Source: an uncultured Bacilli bacterium (GTDB lineage Bacteria; Bacillota_I; Bacilli_A; RF39; UBA660). From it: DNA of 64,000 bases. Shown here piece by piece: positions 58,271 to 64,000 of the stretch. The notes under the pieces are model-generated. The model was not told the DNA's origin, did no database searches, and saw nothing but the letters and a program-made list of their open reading frames with translations. The position numbers and the translations under genes were made by a program. The stretch is taken from NCBI GenBank assembly GCA_934101645.1, contig CAKORX010000006.1, positions 30,894-94,893 on the forward strand. The letters are read 5' to 3'. The first letter of the stretch is position 1; every line of letters begins with the position of its first letter.

Positions 58271-58376
58271 AATTTCTAGTCAAAAAAATGGTCAAAAATT
58301 TTAATAATTTTCCTTTTAAATAGTGAGCAAAATAGATATTCTTCAAAAAAGATTATTTAATAATTTCTAGTCAAAA
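58271..58376. repeat. 15-base direct repeat inside the switch region
   Basis: AATTTCTAGTCAAAA occurs at 58271-58285 and 58362-58376. Read on the minus strand each contains TTGACT, a -35-like box pointing away from the surface-protein gene. Confidence 0.5.
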
Positions 58377-58426
58377 TTTATTTTTTATATCTAATATTTC
58401 CCGTACTTATGGGCATAATTATATTA

Positions 58427-58455
58427 TTTTCTTAAATGTAATAGTTTTAGGAAAA
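58427..58455. repeat. Right inverted repeat of a putative invertible segment
   Basis: Inverted copy of 58107-58135 with one changed base; lies 32 bases before the surface-protein start codon. Confidence 0.75.
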
Positions 58456-58487
58456 ATGAGACCCGTATTTATGGGAGATGTAGGAAT

Positions 58488-60356
58488 ATGAAAAAAAGGA
58501 TAATTTTATTGGTATGTGGAATAGTTGCTTGTCTAGGAATTTTATTTTCTTTTCAATTGAAAAATAAAAATAATTTGCAAGAAAATAATGTAAAAAATAA
58601 AAATGGTTCTTTAGCAATTATGATAAAAGAAAATGGTGCTACAGAATATATTAAATCATCCTCAAATAGCATTCCAATAGGAGATTATGTATTAAACGAA
58701 GAAAAAAGTTATTGTAAAAATAATGGTAAAATTGGGGATTATGATAGCTCTTTAGGTAAGGTTAGTTTTTCATTTATTGGCACAGATAAATGTTATTTAT
58801 ATTTTGATTATAAAGAGTCAAAAGAATTATATAAATTAATTGCTAATAGATATAATAGAAATGATGGATATGTAAAACTTTATAATGAGGAAGATGCTAG
58901 CACCTATGCAAATCCAGTATATTATTTTAATGAAGCGGTTGAGAATAATAATGTTTTATTTGGTGGCTTTTGTTGGCAAATAGTTAGAACCACAGAAACA
59001 GGTGGAGTAAAAATAGTGTACAACGGTAAACAAAAGGATATATCAGAAGATTATACATTATTAAGTGAGTCAGAATATACAAACTTAAATAACGATGCAA
59101 GTTATCCATATACATTTGATAGTGCAAATAAAACGTGGACTAGTACAAATACAGGAAGAAAGAATAATTCTACAATAACATTTACAGTTCCGTCAAATGG
59201 ACATTACGTATTAAATTATGATTCATCTTTGCCTGATAGTGAAGATCGTATTTATGTTGAAATATTCAAAAATGATGTAAGCCAAAGCAAATTTGGTGGA
59301 ACAACAACAGGCCAAATACTTTTTAAAGATCTCAGTGTAGAAGACACAATAAAAGTTGCATTTACAAGAAATGCTGTTGGTTCTGGTGAAAGAGATAATG
59401 TAATATTTAATTTCGGCAAAGTAAATAGTATAATAAAAACATGTAATAATATAGGAACGGATTCTCAACTTGAAAATACAAAATCTTTTAATTATCTTGA
59501 GGACTCGCCAGCATATGTAGGATACATGTATAACACAATTTATTCTATTTCAAGTAGAAGTATGTCATCATTATTAAATATAGTATTTGGAAATACATTC
59601 ACATACTCAAATGGGACTTACACATTAAGTGATACAATGACAGTAGTAACAAAATGGTCAGATGGTTACGATACGATTAATAATAATCATTATACTTGTT
59701 TTACTACCGGTACAACATGTACAGAACTTTATTATGTATATTATACAGATTGGAACTATGCATATTATATTATGCTAAAAAATGGTAAATCTGTAGATGA
59801 TGCATTAAATGAAATGTTATATGCGGATGATGTAAATAAAACCGATAGTGCAATAAAAAAATATATAGATAATTGGTATGAAAACAATTTATTAGATTAT
59901 GAAAATAAGCTTGAAGACACAGTATTTTGTAACGATAGAAGTATATCAAATTTAAACGGATGGAATCCAAATGGAGGAAGCACTGCAAGTAGTTATTTAT
60001 ATTTTAAAATCAATGATTCAGTAAATAGTTTAGTATGCACAAATGAAACTGATAGGTTTAGTACAAACAATGCAAAGGCACATTTAAAATATCCTATAGG
60101 ATTATTATCAGCAGCAGAAGTTAGATTAGCTAATTCTGGAAGCAGTAGGTATTTTGCTGGTTCAACCTGGCTTTGTTCGCCATACGGCTTCAGTAGTATT
60201 AGAAACGGTGCCTATGTATACACGGGAAGTCAATATGGTGTTGGTGGCTATTATGTCAATGGCGGTTCTGGTGTGCGCCCATCAGTGTCATTGAAACCGA
60301 AAATAGAACCAGTTTCAGGAGATGGGTCATATACAAATCCATATGTGGTTTCATAA
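58488..60356 (+). CDS. Large exported surface protein with C-type-lectin-like (DUF6273-type) end
   Basis: 622 residues. An N-terminal hydrophobic helix (about 5-24) is a signal or anchor. After ~110 residues, the segment LYKLIANRYNRNDGYVKLY and FGGFCWQIVRTTETGGVKIVYNG begins a domain found in repeated surface proteins of gut Bacillota; a CBM-like insert lies around 200-310. The end, LLSAAEVRLANSG...WLCSP...VRPSVSLKP, is the pattern of DUF6273/FGE-like C-type lectin folds. Ribosome site TAGGAAT. It lies directly behind the inverted-repeat switch. No sortase motif. Confidence 0.8.
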   Translation: MKKRIILLVCGIVACLGILFSFQLKNKNNLQENNVKNKNGSLAIMIKENGATEYIKSSSNSIPIGDYVLNEEKSYCKNNGKIGDYDSSLGKVSFSFIGTDKCYLYFDYKESKELYKLIANRYNRNDGYVKLYNEEDASTYANPVYYFNEAVENNNVLFGGFCWQIVRTTETGGVKIVYNGKQKDISEDYTLLSESEYTNLNNDASYPYTFDSANKTWTSTNTGRKNNSTITFTVPSNGHYVLNYDSSLPDSEDRIYVEIFKNDVSQSKFGGTTTGQILFKDLSVEDTIKVAFTRNAVGSGERDNVIFNFGKVNSIIKTCNNIGTDSQLENTKSFNYLEDSPAYVGYMYNTIYSISSRSMSSLLNIVFGNTFTYSNGTYTLSDTMTVVTKWSDGYDTINNNHYTCFTTGTTCTELYYVYYTDWNYAYYIMLKNGKSVDDALNEMLYADDVNKTDSAIKKYIDNWYENNLLDYENKLEDTVFCNDRSISNLNGWNPNGGSTASSYLYFKINDSVNSLVCTNETDRFSTNNAKAHLKYPIGLLSAAEVRLANSGSSRYFAGSTWLCSPYGFSSIRNGAYVYTGSQYGVGGYYVNGGSGVRPSVSLKPKIEPVSGDGSYTNPYVVS

Positions 60357-60376
60357 AAATTTAAAAATTTTATATA

Positions 60377-60405
60377 TTCCAATTAAAAAATAATTGTGCT
60401 ATACT
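60377..60405 (+). promoter_or_regulatory. Putative promoter
   Basis: TTCCAA and TATACT with a 17-base spacer, followed by AGGTGAGAGT and the ATG at 60423. Confidence 0.5.
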
Positions 60406-60422
60406 TAATAATAGGTGAGAGT

Positions 60423-61226
60423 ATGAAAAATGATAGCATTTTTGTAAATGAAGCATTTAGTGAAGCTATTAGTGATTATTTAAATAGTAAAAATAAACCC
60501 GAGGGAATTAAATATAATTCTTTTCCAGTGGTGGTAATAAGATTATTAATGATTATATATGATGAATTAGATATTTTAAATCCTTATTACTTAAATAATG
60601 AACAATCATTAAATGATAATTTAGAAAAATATGGATACTCTTATACTAAAATATGTGAATTTAAGAAAGCATTTCAAAGATATTTTGAAAATGAAAATTC
60701 AGAAGATTTTATAAGTATTCAAAAAATGTTAATTGATATGTTTGCAATGAAAACAAAATCAATGAAAGTTGATGATGTTATTATAAGTAATTTTAAAGAT
60801 TTACTTTATACGCCATCGTCATCCTCTATGCTTATAACATCATATAATTATTTGATGGCACCAAATCCAAATGAAATATCTGAGTATTTTGATAAAGTTA
60901 TAAGTGCAAATAAATATCATAAACCAGAAAAGCCTAAGAAAACACTAAATATTGATGCTTATGAAATTTTGAAATATTCACTTGAGGATATAAAAGGGAT
61001 GTCTGCTGATGAACTAGACCAAGTTAATAAAAAGGTGTATAATTACTTTGATATTAATGAAAATGCAATTAATAAAGATTATTTACTAGACAAAGCAGTA
61101 TATGACTTTAATAATCCAAAACCATCATTTTCTACGGGAAATGGATATGTAGATATTTTACTTATTTTATCTATAATTGTAACTCTAGGTTTAGTAATAT
61201 TCTTATTAACAATTTTTGTATTCTAG
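60423..61226 (+). CDS. Tail-anchored hypothetical protein
   Basis: 267 residues from ATG 60423. About 240 helical, cytoplasmic residues and a single C-terminal membrane helix (VDILLILSIIVTLGLVIFLLTIFVF). No motif recognised. Followed 13 bases later by a YutD-like gene. Confidence 0.65.
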   Translation: MKNDSIFVNEAFSEAISDYLNSKNKPEGIKYNSFPVVVIRLLMIIYDELDILNPYYLNNEQSLNDNLEKYGYSYTKICEFKKAFQRYFENENSEDFISIQKMLIDMFAMKTKSMKVDDVIISNFKDLLYTPSSSSMLITSYNYLMAPNPNEISEYFDKVISANKYHKPEKPKKTLNIDAYEILKYSLEDIKGMSADELDQVNKKVYNYFDINENAINKDYLLDKAVYDFNNPKPSFSTGNGYVDILLILSIIVTLGLVIFLLTIFVF

Positions 61227-61239
61227 AAAGGAATATTTT

Positions 61240-61521
61240 ATGAATATTACAATTAATGATGTTATATATGAAGTTATAAAGAATGAAAAAGATGCAATAG
61301 ACGAAGAAGTTTTAAAAGAAAAAATTACAGATTATTTTGAACCTTTCGATTATATTGTTGGCGATTGGGCTTATGGAAAAGTTCGTTTAAAAGGTTTTAA
61401 TAATAAAAGTAATAAGGGATTTAAAAAAATTAACGATATAGATATGGTTAATGACTATATAGAAAAATATTGTGCATATGGATGCAGATATTTCATAATT
61501 AAAAAGATTGAAAATAAATAG
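61240..61521 (+). CDS. YutD-family protein (DUF1027)
   Basis: 93 residues from ATG 61240 after AAAGGAA. The family block FEPFDYIVGDWAYGKVRLKGF is clear. YutD is a small cytoplasmic protein of unknown function, conserved in Bacilli next to yut genes, as here. Confidence 0.88.
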   Translation: MNITINDVIYEVIKNEKDAIDEEVLKEKITDYFEPFDYIVGDWAYGKVRLKGFNNKSNKGFKKINDIDMVNDYIEKYCAYGCRYFIIKKIENK

Positions 61522-61564
61522 CTTATTTGTTATAATAAGTTTATCATAGAAGGGATTGATTAAA

Positions 61565-62281
61565 GTGGGGAAAATTAAAGTTAATTTAGCAGGTGGAAGT
61601 GTATTTGAAAAGCCTTTAGTAACTTGTTTCCAAGGTGCTACTGCAAATTATGTAGTATTTGATAATGAGATGAATGGAGCAATGGGTTTACCAATTATTT
61701 GTATTAGTAAACTTGTTGGCAATAATGTAGAAAAAATATTTGATCAAAGCGAGTGGGCAAGTGTAAAAGAAAATTTAAAATCAATTATAAGTGGTCAAAA
61801 TATGATTTATTTAGAAGTTCCTGAAACTTTAAATGGTCAAGATGATTTCTTTACTCAACTTACTTTACCAGTGGCATCTTTTGATGTATTAAAAAATGCG
61901 TATAAACCTCCGGTACCTGTAGAACCACAGGCTCCAGTAACACCGGCAGCTCCCGAAGTTATGGATGTACCAGCACCAACAGCACCGGCACCAGAACCAG
62001 TTCAAAATATAATGGATAGTCCAGTATCAATAACTCCAAGCATGCCAACTGCAAATGTTATGCCAAGTGCAGAACAAATGCCAGGTGCTCAAACTGTTAA
62101 TTCAATAAGTTTTGCTAATCCGTTTGCAGCAAATACACCTGTAGAACCTGCACCACAAGTAATGCAAAGTATGCAAGCACCAGTAGGTGATGATAGTGAG
62201 CTTGCTCAAATTAAAGAAACATTCATGAAGTCTTGTGAAAATATGTTTGATGCTTTAGTAAAAAAAATGCAAAATAAATAG
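61565..62281 (+). CDS. Hypothetical protein with Pro/Ala-rich linker
   Basis: 238 residues from GTG 61565, 10 bases after AAGGG; a TTG nine bases earlier is too close. A folded N-terminal domain of ~115 residues (VNLAGGSVFEKPLVTC... VPETLNG) is followed by ~95 residues of Pro, Ala, Val, Met and Gln and a short C-terminal helix (LAQIKETFMKSCENMFDALVKK). The GC content of the linker is above its surroundings because of Pro/Ala codons. No function can be given. Confidence 0.7.
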   Translation: MGKIKVNLAGGSVFEKPLVTCFQGATANYVVFDNEMNGAMGLPIICISKLVGNNVEKIFDQSEWASVKENLKSIISGQNMIYLEVPETLNGQDDFFTQLTLPVASFDVLKNAYKPPVPVEPQAPVTPAAPEVMDVPAPTAPAPEPVQNIMDSPVSITPSMPTANVMPSAEQMPGAQTVNSISFANPFAANTPVEPAPQVMQSMQAPVGDDSELAQIKETFMKSCENMFDALVKKMQNK

Positions 62282-62310
62282 CTTTCAGTATAAAACTGAA
62301 AGTTTTTTTA
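62282..62310 (+). terminator. Intrinsic terminator
   Basis: CTTTCAGT and ACTGAAAG form a perfect 8-bp stem with a 5-base loop and seven T. Confidence 0.9.
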
Positions 62311-62321
62311 TATAATGTACT

Positions 62322-63233
62322 ATGAAAGAATCTATAGAATATTATTATAATTTAACAATTGACGAACTATTTATAGAAAAAGATGTTTATCATTTTAAAA
62401 TAGGTAATAGAGATTTTTATTTTAATTATTTTTCTAGAGATGTTAAAGATTTAGAGGATATTATAAAATGTAATATTGAACTTAAAAATCATGGCATTAG
62501 TACCCATATTATTTTAAAAAATATTAATAATGAGTATTTAACTAAAATAGAGGAACAAAATTATATTCTTATTGAAGTTATAAATAAAGGAGAGATAATT
62601 AACATTTCTGATATAATTGATTATAATAAAAAATTTATTTTAATAGATTCAAACAATCTTTATAGAAATAATTGGTCATATTTATGGCAAACAAAAATTG
62701 ATTATATAGAATTACAACTCAAAGAAATTAAAACTAATATCATAATTGAAAATAGTATTGATTATTACATTGGCCTTGCTGAAAATGCTATATATTACGT
62801 AAATATAATTGAAAAAAAATATCCTATATCAAATTTAGATAAAATTGTATTAAGCAGAAAAAGAATTTATTTTCCAAATTATAAATTAAATTATTTAAAT
62901 CCATTATCTTTTATATTTGATTTAGAAGTTAGGGATGTAGCGGAGTATATTAAAAGCTATTTTTTTGCGGGTGAAAATGCTTTAATAGAATTGGAAACTT
63001 TTTTAAAAAGTACGCATTTAACGACATATAGCTATAATATGCTTTTCGCAAGACTCTTATATCCATCTTACTATTTTGATATTTATGAAAAAATTGTTAA
63101 TACAAATGATAAAAGCGAAAAACTTTTAAAAGTTATTTCTTTAAATGTTGAATATGAAAAATTTTTAAAAAAAGCATATGAACTTATTAGTACATATGCT
63201 CCTTTAGAAAATATTGAATGGCTTAAAAATTAA
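62322..63233 (+). CDS. YutH/CotS-like protein (aminoglycoside-phosphotransferase fold)
   Basis: 303 residues. The start fits YutH (V-Y-H-F-K-I-G-N-R-D-F-Y-F), followed by a small N-lobe and a helical C-lobe (NPLSFIFDLEVRDVAEYIKSYFF). The catalytic HGD of true kinases is not evident. In Bacillus YutH is a coat-associated spore protein encoded next to yutI, and a yutI homologue overlaps it here on the other strand. Confidence 0.65.
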   Translation: MKESIEYYYNLTIDELFIEKDVYHFKIGNRDFYFNYFSRDVKDLEDIIKCNIELKNHGISTHIILKNINNEYLTKIEEQNYILIEVINKGEIINISDIIDYNKKFILIDSNNLYRNNWSYLWQTKIDYIELQLKEIKTNIIIENSIDYYIGLAENAIYYVNIIEKKYPISNLDKIVLSRKRIYFPNYKLNYLNPLSFIFDLEVRDVAEYIKSYFFAGENALIELETFLKSTHLTTYSYNMLFARLLYPSYYFDIYEKIVNTNDKSEKLLKVISLNVEYEKFLKKAYELISTYAPLENIEWLKN

Positions 63234-63447
63234 CGTTAATTACACCTTTAATTTCGGGAATTTCTTCCTTAAAAAAAGTTAATAAATTTTCATTGATGGT
63301 ATTATCTTGGTACATACAGTTTGCACATGCACCATATAATTTTATATATACATATCCATCTTCATATTTAATAAATTCAATATCACCACCATCCATATTT
63401 AAGTATGGTCGTATTTTTTCAATTACTTTTAAAATTTTTTCTTTCAT
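63223..63447 (-). CDS. NifU-like Fe-S scaffold (YutI type)
   Basis: 74 residues from ATG 63447 (a GTG 9 bases earlier overlaps the GTGAT site). The NifU C-terminal domain is complete: IRPYLNMDGGDIEFIKYEDG and GACANCMYQDNTI with Cys-x2-Cys for cluster binding. It carries Fe-S clusters to target enzymes. Its 3' end overlaps the convergent YutH-like gene by 11 bases. No suf or isc genes are in view, but a cysteine desulfurase is at 6880. Confidence 0.93.
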   Translation of the reverse strand: MKEKILKVIEKIRPYLNMDGGDIEFIKYEDGYVYIKLYGACANCMYQDNTINENLLTFFKEEIPEIKGVINVNF

Positions 63448-63514
63448 ATAAATCACGTATATAGTATATCATTTTTTTTAAAAACATGGTAGAATTTATT
63501 TGGAAGAAGGTTTT

Positions 63515-63871
63515 ATGGCAGAATATATTGCGGGTAGTATCGTGAAATGCCAAGTAACTGGAATAGAAAAGTATGGTGCCTTTGTAAATGTTGATTCAGT
63601 TTATACTGGCCTTATCCATATTTCGGAAATATCAAATGATTATGTAAAAAATATTACTGATTTTTTACAAGTAGGTGAAATTATTTATACTCAAATTCTT
63701 GAGGTTGATGAAACTAATCATCAATTAAAGTTATCAATTAAAAATATAAATTACAAATCTAATTCTAAAAGCAAAGTAAAAGAATCAAGACTCGGATTTT
63801 TGCCTTTAAAAAATCATTTAAATACTTGGATTAGTGAAAAACTATCAGAAATCAAAAAAAATGGTGAATAA
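63515..63871 (+). CDS. S1-domain RNA-binding protein (CvfD/YugI, general stress protein 13 type)
   Basis: 118 residues from ATG 63515 after GAAGG. One S1 domain (AGSIVKCQVTGIEKYGAFVNVD..TGLIHISEIS, VGEIIYTQILEVDE, QLKLSIKN) plus a ~40-residue C-terminal tail, the length and layout of YugI/CvfD, which binds ribosomal RNA. A terminator overlaps its stop codon. Confidence 0.9.
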   Translation: MAEYIAGSIVKCQVTGIEKYGAFVNVDSVYTGLIHISEISNDYVKNITDFLQVGEIIYTQILEVDETNHQLKLSIKNINYKSNSKSKVKESRLGFLPLKNHLNTWISEKLSEIKKNGE

Positions 63872-63882
63872 ACCATTTTTTA
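63858..63882 (+). terminator. Terminator of the S1 gene
   Basis: AATGGT and ACCATT stem (6 bp) around the stop codon, then T run. Confidence 0.7.
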
Positions 63883-63889
63883 TTTTGTA

Positions 63890-63923
63890 TAAAAAAAACT
63901 CAATTTCTTGAGTATTTTTTTTT
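63890..63923. terminator. Bidirectional terminator beside tRNA-Leu
   Basis: ACTCAA and TTGAGT stem with loop TTTC, A run on the left and T run on the right; ends the minus-strand tRNA. Confidence 0.8.
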
Positions 63924-63924
63924 A

Positions 63925-64000
63925 TGGTGCCCGAGGCCGGACTTGAACCGGCACGGGTTTTAATGCCCGCAGGATTTTAAGTCCTGTGCGTCTACCTATT
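63925..64000 (-). tRNA. tRNA-Leu (anticodon TAA), truncated by the window edge
   Basis: On the minus strand the visible part reads from the D arm through anticodon loop ACTTAAAAT region (anticodon TAA), a long variable arm, T loop GGTTCAAGTCC, 3' acceptor and encoded CCA (63925-63927). The 5' acceptor is outside the window. Confidence 0.9.

Larger units (their letters stand above)
58080..58487. other. 408-base gene-free, AT-rich switch-like region
   Basis: No coding potential. It holds a 29-bp inverted repeat pair (58107-58135, 58427-58455), a 15-base direct repeat (58271-58285, 58362-58376), and CCCGTA...TATGGG motifs on both sides of the right repeat (58400-58413 and 58462-58475), with an inverted relative near 58143. 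Confidence 0.6.

Noticed and set aside
58080..58487. CRISPR array in the repeat-bearing region
   Set aside because: Only one inverted pair and one two-copy direct repeat are present; there are no regularly spaced identical repeats and no cas genes.
58488..60356. Diversity-generating retroelement target
   Set aside because: The lectin-like end fits, but no reverse transcriptase, template repeat or accessory gene is in the window.
1..64000. Mycoplasma-type code (TGA as Trp), suggested by the AT-rich sequence
   Set aside because: Several clear genes end in TGA (rpoZ, the XRE gene at 16139, the gene at 23735), and Trp is written TGG throughout without in-frame TGA.

Overview
The window looks like the chromosome of a low-GC Bacillota (Firmicutes) bacterium, probably an uncultured gut member of the Bacilli/Erysipelotrichia/RF39-like groups. 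This is inferred from very high A+T, Shine-Dalgarno sites of the AGGAGGTGAT type, sigma-A promoters (TTGACA-17-TATAAT), tRNA genes with encoded CCA, and a Bacillus-like gene set (rpoZ, rlmB-sigH, secE-nusG, spmAB, yunB-yutD-yutH-yutI, an OmpR-type two-component system). TGA is a stop codon (rpoZ, for example, ends in TGA), so this is genetic code 11 and not the Mycoplasma code. No rRNA, CRISPR array or IS transposase was seen.

Layout. 1-20.4 kb is housekeeping DNA: rpoZ, four tRNAs (Ala, Thr, His, Asn), an SDR oxidoreductase, an SPFH protein, a radical SAM protein, rlmB plus a SigH-like sigma factor, a cysteine desulfurase with two overlapping thiol-redox genes, envelope genes (GH25 lysozyme, SleB-like hydrolase), XRE-type regulators with membrane tails, RNA-modification enzymes, a ClpB-D1-like ATPase and secE-nusG. 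36.2-64 kb is again mostly chromosomal: a CBS-containing pyrophosphatase, a MacB-type ABC exporter, DUF3137/LemA, a two-component system, a Ca-type P-ATPase, DacA, SpmAB, RsuA-like, a ferredoxin, YunB, a large surface protein, YutD, YutH, NifU-like YutI, an S1 protein and a partial tRNA-Leu.

The striking part is 20.4-36.1 kb. A two-gene ABC importer operon on the minus strand (ATPase then permease, SsuBC/TauBC type) has been cut twice. A 5.3-kb element (20621-25886), carrying a serine recombinase, a superoxide reductase, an XRE regulator and small membrane proteins, sits inside the permease gene. An 8.9-kb element (26829-35710), carrying a second, unrelated serine recombinase, a broken RhuM-Fic gene, a 1640-residue protein of unknown function and an apparently catalytically dead aldehyde-dehydrogenase-like partner, sits inside the ATPase gene at the QRVA codons of its signature region. 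The two halves of each gene join in frame once the element is removed (264-aa permease, 251-aa ATPase), and each element has inverted arms flanking a short shared core. In both elements a gene that should begin with ATG begins with ATA behind a strong ribosome binding site.

A second notable locus is 58.1-58.5 kb. A 29-bp inverted repeat with one mismatch brackets about 290 bp just upstream of a 622-aa surface-type protein, the layout of a phase-variable invertible switch.
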